Shown here: piece by piece, positions 1 to 7,710 of the stretch | How positions within the stretch are numbered: position 1 is the first letter of the stretch | Layout of the letters: each line of letters starts with the position of its first letter | Assembly (NCBI RefSeq): GCF_041080625.1 | Contig: NZ_CP163518.1 | Coordinates: 6,503,501-6,567,500, forward strand | Source: Streptomyces sp. CG1 | Lineage (GTDB): Bacteria; Actinomycetota; Actinomycetes; Streptomycetales; Streptomycetaceae | Reading direction: 5' to 3' | Length of the DNA: 64,000 nucleotides | Translations under genes and position numbers: made by a program | The notes under the pieces: generated by a model | Told to the model about the DNA's origin: nothing | The model's database searches: none | What the model saw: the letters and a program-made list of their open reading frames with translations, nothing else

Positions 1-1
1 C

Positions 2-361
2 ACCGGCACGTTCCGTCCCGTGTCCCCGGTGGTCTACGTCCGTGTCGTCCAGGGCGCCGAGGACTGCGCCTGGCTGCAGCAGCGGGTGCGGGACGCGTCC
101 GGGCCGCTGGCGCGCGAGCTGCAGTTCCCGTACCACCCGCATGTCACCGTCGCGCACGGCATCGACGAGGCGGCTATGGACCGCGCCTTCGCGGAGCTGG
201 CCGGCTTCGACGCGCAGTGGCCGTGCACCGGCTTCGCGCTCTACGAACAGGGCGCCGACCTGATCTGGCGCAAGCTGCGGGAGTACACGTTCGGGGTATC
301 GGTGGTACCGCCACAGCCGGGCCACGCCGATGTCGGACGCGGGACGATCGCGAGCCGATAG
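2..361 (+). CDS. 2'-5' RNA ligase family (2H phosphoesterase) protein, 5'-truncated
   Basis: Only the C-terminal part is in the window; the frame is open from base 2. About 119 residues are visible. HPHVTVAHG, around residues 46-54 of the visible part, is the second H-x-T/S-x motif of the 2H phosphoesterase (LigT/ThpR) fold. The first HxTx motif must lie upstream of the window. Family members cleave or join 2'-5' phosphodiester or cyclic-phosphate bonds in RNA or nucleotides; the substrate here cannot be told. The last ~25 residues are a loose tail. The gene runs convergent to the reductase at 385-1149, with a gap of only 23 bases. Confidence 0.7.
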   Translation, partial: TGTFRPVSPVVYVRVVQGAEDCAWLQQRVRDASGPLARELQFPYHPHVTVAHGIDEAAMDRAFAELAGFDAQWPCTGFALYEQGADLIWRKLREYTFGVSVVPPQPGHADVGRGTIASR

Positions 362-384
362 CTCCCTGCGGAGCCGACAGCTCC

Positions 385-1149
385 CTACAGCGGCAGCCTG
401 CGGAACAGCGCCCGCGGGACGTGCCGCAGCGCCGTCATCACCAGCCGGAGTGCGCCCGGCACCCACACCGCTTCGGAGCGGCGGCGCAGGCCCAGTTCGA
501 TGGCCGTGGCGACCGCCTCCGGGGTGGTGGCGAGCGGGATGCGGTCCCGGCCTGCCATGGCCGTCGTACGGACGTGTCCGGGGCGTACGACCATGACGTG
601 TACGCCGGTGCCGTGGAGGGCGTCGCCGAGGCCCTGGGCGAAGGCGTCGAGGCCGGCCTTGCTGGAGCCGTAGATGAAGTCGGCGCGGCGGGCCCGCTCG
701 CCGGCCACGGAGGACAGGACCACGAGGGAACCGTGCCCCTGGGACTGCAGCGCGCGGGCGGCGACCAGGGCCGCGCTGACGGCGCCGGTGTAGTTGGTCT
801 GGGCGACCCGGACGGCGCGTACCGGGTCGCGCTCGTCGTGGGCCTGGTCGCCGAGGATGCCGAAGGCGAGCAGCACCAGGTCGATGTCGCCCTCGGTGAA
901 GACCTTGCCGAGGACGCTCTCGTGGGACTCGGGGTCGAGGGCGTCGAAGGCGACGGTGCGGGTGTCCGCGCCGAGCGTGCGCAGATGCTCGGCGGCCTGG
1001 TCCAGGGCCGGCGAGGGGCGGCCCGCCAGCCACACCGTGCGCGCGCCGCGCGCGATCAGCCGGCGGGCGGTGGCCAGCGCGATCTCGGACGTGCCGCCGA
1101 GGACGAGCAGGGACTGGGGAAGACCGAAGGCGGCTGAGGATGCAGGCAT
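385..1149 (-). CDS. SDR oxidoreductase, decaprenylphosphoryl-ketoarabinose reductase (DprE2)-like
   Basis: 254-residue short-chain dehydrogenase. The N-terminal strand LLVLGGTSEIALATARRL (about 14-31) carries the GGTSEIA dinucleotide-binding turn typical of the DprE2 branch. The catalytic set is Ser146/147 in VVLSS and Y160-x3-K164 (YGSSK). DprE2 reduces the 2-keto intermediate made by DprE1 to decaprenylphosphoryl-arabinose, the arabinan donor in mycobacteria. No DprE1 partner is in the window, so the lipid-sugar role is inferred from the subfamily look. The ATG at 1149 was chosen because it directly precedes the fold; longer in-frame starts lack homology-like sequence. Divergent from the YihY gene. 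Confidence 0.72.
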   Translation of the reverse strand: MPASSAAFGLPQSLLVLGGTSEIALATARRLIARGARTVWLAGRPSPALDQAAEHLRTLGADTRTVAFDALDPESHESVLGKVFTEGDIDLVLLAFGILGDQAHDERDPVRAVRVAQTNYTGAVSAALVAARALQSQGHGSLVVLSSVAGERARRADFIYGSSKAGLDAFAQGLGDALHGTGVHVMVVRPGHVRTTAMAGRDRIPLATTPEAVATAIELGLRRRSEAVWVPGALRLVMTALRHVPRALFRRLPL

Positions 1150-1265
1150 GTCGGTGACCGTATCGCCCTGATATGAGTGGTTAGTTACTGAACATTCGCC
1201 CGCTCCACACAATGGGTGATTAGTGGGATGTCATACGAGAGTGCCGTCGGGGGCAGGAACGGATC

Positions 1266-2177
1266 ATGGACTGGCTGAAGAGACTCCCCGGTATCGGGCC
1301 GCTCGTCGCCTGGCTGATGGAGACGCACGCGTGGCACTCCTACGAACGGCTCGACCGGGTGAAGTGGACACGGCTGGCCGCGGCGATGACGTTCATCAGT
1401 TTCGTGGCGCTGTTCCCGCTGCTGACCCTGGTCGCCGCGGTCAGCGCCGCCGCGCTCAGCCCGGCCCGGCAGAAGACAGTCGAGCTCAAGATCGCCGAGC
1501 AGTTCCCCGGCGTCGTCTCCACCCAGCTGGACCTCACCTCACTCGTCCACAACGCCGGCACCGTCGGCGTCATCGCGGGCGCCCTGCTGCTGTTCACCGG
1601 CATCGGCTGGGTCGGCCAGATGCGGGACTGTCTGCGCACGGTGTGGGAGCTGCCGGACCAGCAGCAGAACCCGCTGGTGGCCAAGGCCAAGGACGCCGGC
1701 ATCCTCCTCGGCCTCGGCGGGGCCCTGCTCGTCACGCTCGCCGCGTCCACGTTCGCCTCGGCCGCCGTCGGCCTCGTCTCGCGCCATCTCGGCCTGGCCG
1801 CGTACGGCTGGGGCAGCGTGCTACTGCGGATCGCCGCGTTCGCCGTCGCCGTGCTGGCCGACTTCCTGGTGCTGGTCTACGTCCTGACCCTGCTGCCCGG
1901 GGTCGAGCCGCCGCGCCGCCGCCTGGTGGTGGCCGCGCTGCTCGGCGCGGTCGGCTTCGAACTGCTCAAGCTGCTGCTCAGCGGCTATATCCAGGGGGTC
2001 GCCGCGAAGAGCATGTACGGCGCGTTCGGCGTTCCCGTCGCCCTGCTGCTGTGGATCAACTTCACCGCGAAACTGGTCCTGTTCTGCGCCTCCTGGACGG
2101 CGACGCAGAACGGCGGGCACGGCCTCAGGGGCGCGGCCGACGGCGCATCAGGTCCGGCAGCGGCCAGCGGCGATTGA
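1266..2177 (+). CDS. YihY/virulence factor BrkB family membrane protein
   Basis: 303 residues. The amphipathic start (DWLKRLPGIGPLVAWLM) is followed by a conserved block (RLAAAMTFISFVALFPLLTLVAAV) and about five further hydrophobic segments, the usual YihY/BrkB layout. Biochemical function is unknown for the family; the old RNase BN name is not supported. An AGGAA-type RBS lies before the ATG at 1266. The 3' end overlaps the convergent carboxypeptidase gene by 53 bases (2125-2177), so the two transcripts can pair. Confidence 0.85.
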   Translation: MDWLKRLPGIGPLVAWLMETHAWHSYERLDRVKWTRLAAAMTFISFVALFPLLTLVAAVSAAALSPARQKTVELKIAEQFPGVVSTQLDLTSLVHNAGTVGVIAGALLLFTGIGWVGQMRDCLRTVWELPDQQQNPLVAKAKDAGILLGLGGALLVTLAASTFASAAVGLVSRHLGLAAYGWGSVLLRIAAFAVAVLADFLVLVYVLTLLPGVEPPRRRLVVAALLGAVGFELLKLLLSGYIQGVAAKSMYGAFGVPVALLLWINFTAKLVLFCASWTATQNGGHGLRGAADGASGPAAASGD

Positions 2178-3345
2178 TCAGGAACGCCCCGCCCGCGAGC
2201 AGCACCAGCACCCCGCCCGCGATGGCCGCGGCGATACCGACGCCGCCGGAGCCGGACCCGGCGGCGTCATCGGCCACCGGCTTGGATCCGGACCCGTGGT
2301 TCCGCGCGGACTGCCCGGCAGAGGCGCCGGGGCTCGGCAGGGCGCTCTTCGGCGGCACCAGCTCGCCCACCGGATTGACCTTGCCGGCCGCCTGGAAGCC
2401 CCAGTCGAACAGCTTGGCCGTCTCCTTGTAGACCTCGTTGTGCTCGCGCTTCTCCGGGTTCATCACCGTGACCAGCAGCACCCTGCCGTTCCGCTCGGCG
2501 ACACCGGTGAACGTGGCGCCCGCGTTGGTGGTGTTGCCATTCTTCACGCCCGCGATGCCCTGGTAGACGGGCACGTCGGTGTCACCGCTCAGCAGCCGGT
2601 TGGTGTTGCGGATCTCGCCGTCCCCGAACTTGGCGCTCACGGTCGAGCAGTAGTCGCGGAAGTCCTTCTTCTGCAGCCCGGAGCGGGCGATCAGGGTCAG
2701 GTCGTACGCCGAGGACAGCTGACCCGGCTCGTCGTAGCCGTCGGGCGAGATCACATGGGTGTCCCGCGCCTGGAGTTCGTCGGCATGGTTCTGCATGTCC
2801 TTCACGGTCTGCTCCACGCCGTCGTTCATGGCGGACAGCACGTGTACCGCGTCGTTGCCGGAGCGAAGGAAGACGCCGAGCCACAGGTCGTGGACGTTGT
2901 AGGTGCGGCCCTCCTTTATCCCGACCACGCTGGAGCCCTCGCCCATGCCGGCGAGGTCGGACGGCGCCACCTTGTGCTCCATGGTCTTCGGGAACCGGGG
3001 CAGCAGGGTGTCCGCGAACAGCATCTTCAGCGTGCTGGCCGGAGGCAGCTGCCAGTGCGCGTTGTGCGCGGCGAGCACATCGCCGGACTCGGCGTCGGTG
3101 ACGATCCAGGAGCGGGCGGTGACGTCCTTGGGGACGACGGGCACGCCCGGGGCGAGATTGACCTGGGTGCCGGGCTGCCCGAGCCGTTCGCCGCCCACGG
3201 TCGACATACGGGCCGGGGGCGTGGCGGTGGCACTCGTCGAGGGGGTCGGGGCGGCGAGCGCGGCGGGCGCGGTGGCGGACAGGGACAGCAAGGTGGCGGA
3301 GGTGACCAGCAGGGATCGCCGGCCGGTCTGCTTCGGTGCGGGCAC
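2125..3345 (-). CDS. D-alanyl-D-alanine carboxypeptidase (PBP5/DacA family)
   Basis: 406 residues from the GTG at 3345, chosen because the signal peptide (KQTGRRSLLVTS...APAALA, residues 5-31) begins there; an ATG at 3438 would add 31 residues. The protein trims the terminal D-Ala from peptidoglycan pentapeptides outside the membrane. Active-site motifs: S104-T-L-K107, S162-G-N164, and a third motif reading K268-N-G270 where KTG is usual. A Pro/Ser/Gly-rich linker and a C-terminal membrane anchor (GIAAAIAGGVLVLLAGGAFLI) followed by basic residues end the protein. The KNG variant may be normal for this actinobacterial subgroup; I cannot check that. Confidence 0.88.
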   Translation of the reverse strand: MPAPKQTGRRSLLVTSATLLSLSATAPAALAAPTPSTSATATPPARMSTVGGERLGQPGTQVNLAPGVPVVPKDVTARSWIVTDAESGDVLAAHNAHWQLPPASTLKMLFADTLLPRFPKTMEHKVAPSDLAGMGEGSSVVGIKEGRTYNVHDLWLGVFLRSGNDAVHVLSAMNDGVEQTVKDMQNHADELQARDTHVISPDGYDEPGQLSSAYDLTLIARSGLQKKDFRDYCSTVSAKFGDGEIRNTNRLLSGDTDVPVYQGIAGVKNGNTTNAGATFTGVAERNGRVLLVTVMNPEKREHNEVYKETAKLFDWGFQAAGKVNPVGELVPPKSALPSPGASAGQSARNHGSGSKPVADDAAGSGSGGVGIAAAIAGGVLVLLAGGAFLINRRWPLPDLMRRRPRP

Positions 3346-3516
3346 GGTCGAGAACGTACCCGTCGCAGACCGTGAAGTCCCGCCTTCGACCCCACCCCCG
3401 ACACGGAACCGGACAAGGGACGGCGATACTGGCTTCATGCGGTGCTCGCCCGGGGGCACCCCCCGGACCCCCGGCCTTCTGCGAGCGCCCGGCATTGTGT
3501 GGAAAGGTCAGCTCCG

Positions 3517-3756
3517 GTGAAACTCAGCCGCCCCGTCTCCTGGTTCCTGCTCGCCTTCGGGGTGTGGAGCTGGGTCATCTGGGTCACTTTCGTCAAGAAT
3601 CTCGTCAAGGACAGCAGCGGGCTCGCCTTCGAGCACGGTCACCCGACCGCGTACTTCTGGGTCCATCTGCTGCTGGCGGTCGTTTCCTTCGTATTGGGGA
3701 CGGTCATCGGGGGCATCGGGTTGCGCGGACTGCGCGCACTGCGCCGGACGTCATAG
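3517..3756 (+). CDS. small two-TM membrane protein, unknown function
   Basis: 79 residues. The GTG at 3517 was chosen because GGAAAGG lies 9 bases upstream. Two hydrophobic segments (PVSWFLLAFGVWSWVIWVTFV and AYFWVHLLLAVVSFVLGTVIGGIGL) flank a short polar loop, and the C terminus is basic (LRALRRTS). It is divergent from the carboxypeptidase and resembles a conserved Streptomyces small membrane protein found at this position next to that gene. No catalytic motif is visible. Confidence 0.72.
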   Translation: MKLSRPVSWFLLAFGVWSWVIWVTFVKNLVKDSSGLAFEHGHPTAYFWVHLLLAVVSFVLGTVIGGIGLRGLRALRRTS

Positions 3757-4003
3757 CGACGCGAGCCCCTCCGGCTCCGCGAGGGGAACCCCTCCCACCC
3801 GCGCGGGGAACCGCTCCCACGCCTGTGAAGGCGCTGTGAAACCCGGCGGAAACAGCGCCTCGGTAAGTTCTTGTACATCTGGTTCAGAAAGCCCTTCCCC
3901 CGGCTGAAACAGGTGTGATTAGGTGAGCCGCGCCACTAGGGGAGTGGCGAAATCGTGCTGGCCAGGGGTAGGGCCTTTGAAGGGGCCTGGGGAGGGCACC
4001 ACC

Positions 4004-5563
4004 ATGCGATCTCTTCGCATGCGCATTCTCGTGACGCTGCTCGTACTCGCGGTCGTGGGAATCGGCGGCTGGCAGTTGCTGCCGTCGCAGGAGAACAAGA
4101 ACAAGACCATCACGGTCGGTACGACGGATGCCGTCACGGACCTCGACCCGGCCGGTGCCTACGACGCCGGTTCCTGGGCCCTGTTCAGCAATCTCTTCCA
4201 GTCGCTGCTGACGTTCGAGCCGGGCGGTGTCGCGCCGGTCCCGGACGCCGCGAAGAGCTGTGCCTTCCAGGGCAGCGGCCTGCGGACCTACCAGTGCACC
4301 CTGCGTTCCGGGATCACCTTTCCCGGCGGGCGTGCGATGACGGCCGAGGACGTGAAGTACTCCTTCGACCGGGTCAAGAAGATCAACTCCGATGTCGGCC
4401 CGGCGTCGCTGTTCTCCACACTCGCCTCGGTGACCGCCGACAACGCGACGACGGTCACCTTCCATCTGTCGTCCTCGGACGCCACCTTCCCGCTGAAGGT
4501 CGCCACCGGCGCCGGGTCGATCGTCGACAAGGACAACTACCCGGCGGACTCCCTGCGCACCGGCACCACCGTCGACGGCACCGGCCCGTACACGCTGACG
4601 TCGTACACCAAGGACCAGCAGGCCGAGCTCGCCCCGAACAAGCGCTACCAGGGTTATCTCAGCGGCACCGGCCGCCCGATCGAGCTGCGTTACTACACCG
4701 ACTCCGCGAAGCTCGACAGCGCCTGGAAGGACCGGCGGATCGACCTCGCCACCCGGACCCTGTCGCCGAACGTGCTCTCGCAGCTGAACCCGAGCGACCC
4801 CGGCAAGCGCGTCAGCGAGTCCGACAGCGCCGAGACCCGCAACCTGTACCTCAACACCCGCGCGGACTCCCCGCTGCACGATGTACGGGTGCGCCGTGCC
4901 CTGGCCTGGTTGGTCAACCGCGAGGAGCTGGCCGCGAGGGTCTACCAGGGCACGGTCGACCCGCTGTACTCGCTGATCCCGACCGGCATCACCGGCCACA
5001 CCACCTCGTTCTTCGACAGCTACCCGGCGCAGAGCCTCAGCAAGGCCCGCGCGCTGCTCGCCCAGGCCGGGGTGAGCCTGCCCGTGCGCTTCACCTTCGG
5101 CTACGGCATCGGCCGGGGCGCGGGCAAGGAGGAGGCCGCGGCGCTGAAGCAGCAGCTGGAGGCGGGCGGCCTGTTCAAGGTGGACGTCCAGGGGTACGAG
5201 TGGACCGACTTCCAGAAGCGCTGGGCCGCGGGGAAGATGGATGCCTGGGCGGTCGGCTGGGTCGCCGACTATCCCGACCCGGACACCTTCGGCGCCGCGC
5301 TCGTCGGCTCCGGCTCCACGATGAGCACCGGGTACAGCAACAAGCTGGTCGACCATCTCATCCTGGACAGCCAGCAGTACGCCGACCGCAGCCGGGCCGC
5401 GAACGACTTCCGGGACATCCAGACGGACGTCGCCCAGGACGTCCCGCTGATCCCGCTGTGGCAGCGCAAGGAGTACGTGGTCAGCACCGAGGACGTGGGC
5501 GGCGGCCAGTACCTGGACGACGGCACGGGCGTCTTCCGCCTGTGGCGTCTGCAGTGGATCTGA
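4004..5563 (+). CDS. ABC transporter substrate-binding protein, family 5 (peptide/nickel type)
   Basis: 519 residues; ATG at 4004 behind GGAGGG. The N terminus (RMRILVTLLVLAVVGIGGWQLL) is a membrane anchor with no lipobox Cys, unlike most Gram-positive binding proteins. The body is a typical SBP_bac_5 protein: ITVGTTDAVTDLDPAGAYD near the start, TAEDVKYSFDRVK, the GTGPY turn, and a late DAWAVGWVADYPDP block. It should bind oligopeptides or similar ligands at the cell surface, but no permease or ATPase gene is adjacent, so it is an orphan receptor. Its stop abuts the convergent TetR gene. Confidence 0.88.
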   Translation: MRSLRMRILVTLLVLAVVGIGGWQLLPSQENKNKTITVGTTDAVTDLDPAGAYDAGSWALFSNLFQSLLTFEPGGVAPVPDAAKSCAFQGSGLRTYQCTLRSGITFPGGRAMTAEDVKYSFDRVKKINSDVGPASLFSTLASVTADNATTVTFHLSSSDATFPLKVATGAGSIVDKDNYPADSLRTGTTVDGTGPYTLTSYTKDQQAELAPNKRYQGYLSGTGRPIELRYYTDSAKLDSAWKDRRIDLATRTLSPNVLSQLNPSDPGKRVSESDSAETRNLYLNTRADSPLHDVRVRRALAWLVNREELAARVYQGTVDPLYSLIPTGITGHTTSFFDSYPAQSLSKARALLAQAGVSLPVRFTFGYGIGRGAGKEEAAALKQQLEAGGLFKVDVQGYEWTDFQKRWAAGKMDAWAVGWVADYPDPDTFGAALVGSGSTMSTGYSNKLVDHLILDSQQYADRSRAANDFRDIQTDVAQDVPLIPLWQRKEYVVSTEDVGGGQYLDDGTGVFRLWRLQWI

Positions 5564-6343
5564 TCAGCCCTCTTCGTCCTCGCGCCCCTTGGTCTCCGTG
5601 GTCTCCGCGGTCTTCCTGGTTCGCGGATCCGGCAGTGCCTTCGTCATGCCGGGCAGGAAGTCCGTGAACAGTTCATGGATCTCCAGGACCAGGGGGCGCA
5701 GTACACGGAAGCGGGCGAGCGCCACGCCGCGGGCGGTCAGCCGGGCGCCGCGGCGGGCCAGGCGGTAGCTGCGTTCCCGGCCCTCCGTGCGGTCGAAGAT
5801 CCAGTACAGCACCAGTCCCATCTGGGCGAGCCACATCAACTCCGGGAGGACGTCCCGCAGTTCGGGCGCGACCTTGGACTTGGAACCGGCCAGCACCGAC
5901 CGGTGGATGGCGATGGCCTGCTCGCGGGCGTGCTCGCTCTCCGGCGAGAAGGGGCTGAGCGGGCTGTCGGGGTCGGCGGCGTTCTTGAAGAACTGCACGG
6001 CGAACTCGTGGTAGGGACGGGCGATGTCGAGCCAGACGGTCAGCACGCCCGCGAGCCGGGCCTCCAGGTCGGTCTCCCGGTCCAGCACCTCGCGGACCGC
6101 CGCCTGGTGCTCGGCGGCGATCCGGTCGTAGAAGCCCTGGATCAGGTGTTCCTTGCCCTCGAAGTAGTAGTAGGCGTTGCCGACGGAGACGCCGGCCTCC
6201 TGGGCGATGGCCCGCATGGTGGTCTTGTCGTACCCGCGCTCCTGGAACAACCGCATCGCGGTCTCCAGGATCAGCGCACGGGTCTGCTCGGACTTGCTGC
6301 TGGGGGGACCGGCCGCCTCGGGACGGTCGTGGTTCGCGGGCAC
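5564..6343 (-). CDS. TetR/AcrR family transcriptional regulator
   Basis: 259 residues from the GTG at 6343; upstream in-frame sequence reads through the VOC gene and is not protein-like. The N-terminal HTH is clear: TRALILETAMRLFQERGYD, TTMRAIAQEAGVSVGNAYYYF, then EGKEHLIQGFYDRI. The long C-terminal domain with LMWLAQMGLVLYWIFDR resembles a subgroup seen in Streptomyces; its ligand is unknown. The last ~20 residues are a charged tail (TRKTAETTETKGREDEEG). Its only close neighbours are the VOC gene upstream and the convergent binding protein, so the regulon cannot be guessed. Confidence 0.88.
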   Translation of the reverse strand: MPANHDRPEAAGPPSSKSEQTRALILETAMRLFQERGYDKTTMRAIAQEAGVSVGNAYYYFEGKEHLIQGFYDRIAAEHQAAVREVLDRETDLEARLAGVLTVWLDIARPYHEFAVQFFKNAADPDSPLSPFSPESEHAREQAIAIHRSVLAGSKSKVAPELRDVLPELMWLAQMGLVLYWIFDRTEGRERSYRLARRGARLTARGVALARFRVLRPLVLEIHELFTDFLPGMTKALPDPRTRKTAETTETKGREDEEG

Positions 6344-6390
6344 GCCAAAGAGCCTAACGAGTGCCGCGGGCACCCTCCCACCAGGCCGGT

Positions 6391-6801
6391 TCAGGCCCTG
6401 CGGCCCAGCTCCCGGCGCTTGGTGTAGTCCGTGAAGCCGAGGATGTTGCCCCAGGGGTCGGCGATCTCCACGGTCCAGCCGGTGGCCTCCTGGAACACCT
6501 CGTCCAGCGGCATGATGCCGGCGTCGGCCAGCTCCCGCGCTGCGGCCCGCGCGTCCGGCACCTCCAGCCAGATGTGCGGCGAGTGCCACGGCGGCGGGCG
6601 GTGCCCCAGCGCCAGCTCGGCGCGCAGCAGGATCCCGGGTGTCTCCCCGCCGACCTTCAGCTGTGCGATCCCGGCCTCGTCGAACCGGAACCCTACGGTG
6701 AATCCGGCCCGCTCATAGAAGTCGAGGGCCTCGCCGAGGTCGCCGACGGGGAGCAGCACGTTGTCGAAACCGAGCAGTTCGTACGACTCTTCGTCTGACA
6801 T
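6391..6801 (-). CDS. VOC (glyoxalase/bleomycin-resistance fold) protein
   Basis: 136 residues with two beta-alpha-beta-beta-beta modules: NVLLPVGDLGEALDFYERAGFTVGFR at the N terminus and GWTVEIADPWGNILGFTDYTKR at the C terminus. DPWGN is the usual late VOC signature. Members are metal-dependent lyases, dioxygenases or drug-binding proteins; candidate metal ligands are His/Glu residues in PHIWLEV and the C-terminal strand. No substrate is indicated. The gene ends 47 bases before the TetR start on the same strand, so the two may be cotranscribed. A strong terminator lies upstream, between it and sdhB. Confidence 0.8.
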   Translation of the reverse strand: MSDEESYELLGFDNVLLPVGDLGEALDFYERAGFTVGFRFDEAGIAQLKVGGETPGILLRAELALGHRPPPWHSPHIWLEVPDARAAARELADAGIMPLDEVFQEATGWTVEIADPWGNILGFTDYTKRRELGRRA

Positions 6802-6866
6802 GTCGTCAGATTAGAGCTGCTGGGCAGTGGAACCCGTCAATAGCGCGGCGAAACCCGCCAAAAACG

Positions 6867-6910
6867 CCCAAGGGCCCTGCTTCCGGAGGAGCGGAAGCAG
6901 GGCCCTTGGG
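6867..6910 (-). terminator. strong hairpin after sdhB
   Basis: Perfect 19-bp inverted repeat (arms 6867-6885 and 6892-6910) with a 6-base loop (GAGGAG). It lies 36 bases downstream of the sdhB stop and before the VOC start, and is followed by no long T-run on the minus strand, which is common for Streptomyces terminators. It should insulate the VOC/TetR genes from sdh transcription. Confidence 0.85.
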
Positions 6911-6945
6911 TTAATTCGGGAGGACCAGTGAAGATCCCGTGAAGA

Positions 6946-7710
6946 TTAGTAACGCCGCGTGATCAGTGCGCGCTTCACTTCCTGGATCGCCTTGGTGACC
7001 TCGATACCGCGCGGGCAGGCGTCCGTGCAGTTGAAGGTCGTACGGCAACGCCACACGCCGTCACGGTCGTTGAGGATCTCCAGGCGCTGCTCGCCCGCCT
7101 CGTCCCGGCTGTCGAAGATGAAGCGGTGGGCGTTCACGATCGCGGCCGGACCGAAGTACTGGCCGTCGTTCCAGAACACCGGGCAGGAGGAGGTGCAGGC
7201 CGCGCAGAGGATGCACTTCGTCGTGTCGTCGAAGCGCTCACGGTCCTCGGCGGACTGCAGCCGCTCGCGGGTCGGCTCGTTCGTGTCCTTGGTGACCAGG
7301 AACGGCATGACGTCCCGGTACGCCTGGAAGAACGGCTCCATGTCCACGACCAGGTCCTTCAGGACCGTCAGGCCCTTGATGGGCTCGACCGTGATCGGCT
7401 TCTCGGGGTTGATGTCCTTGATCAGCGTCTTGCAGGCGAGGCGGTTCTTGCCGTTGATCCGCATCGCGTCCGAGCCGCAGATGCCGTGCGCGCACGACCG
7501 GCGGAAGGTGAGGGTGCCGTCGACGTCCCACTTGATCTTGTGGAGGCCGTCGAGGACACGCTCCTTCGGGTCGATCTCCAGCTGGAAGTCTTCCCAGGCG
7601 GCTTCCGCCGAGACCTCCGGGTTGAACCGGCGGACCCGGAAGGTGACCGTGATCAGGTGCGAGGAGGCCGCGGCCTCCGCCTCCACCTTGTCCAGAACGG
7701 GGGTAGCCAT
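6946..7710 (-). CDS. sdhB: succinate dehydrogenase iron-sulfur subunit
   Basis: 254 residues. It carries electrons from the flavoprotein to the membrane quinone site. The [2Fe-2S] ligands are in RSCAHGICGSDAMRINGKN with a later Cys (LACKT); the [4Fe-4S] motif is CILCAACTSSCP; the [3Fe-4S] cluster uses the Cys residues around FNCTDACPRGI. The start overlaps the sdhA stop (TGATG at 7708-7712), indicating translational coupling. It is the last gene of sdhCDAB and is followed by the 6867-6910 hairpin. Confidence 0.97.
   Translation of the reverse strand: MATPVLDKVEAEAAASSHLITVTFRVRRFNPEVSAEAAWEDFQLEIDPKERVLDGLHKIKWDVDGTLTFRRSCAHGICGSDAMRINGKNRLACKTLIKDINPEKPITVEPIKGLTVLKDLVVDMEPFFQAYRDVMPFLVTKDTNEPTRERLQSAEDRERFDDTTKCILCAACTSSCPVFWNDGQYFGPAAIVNAHRFIFDSRDEAGEQRLEILNDRDGVWRCRTTFNCTDACPRGIEVTKAIQEVKRALITRRY

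Noticed and set aside
2923..2937. Non-functional carboxypeptidase because KTG reads KNG
   Set aside because: SxxK and SxN are intact and KNG may be normal in this subgroup; the change alone does not support loss of function.
3884..5356. 490-codon open frame antisense to the substrate-binding protein
   Set aside because: Composition bias only; the sense frame has a full family-5 binding protein with RBS.
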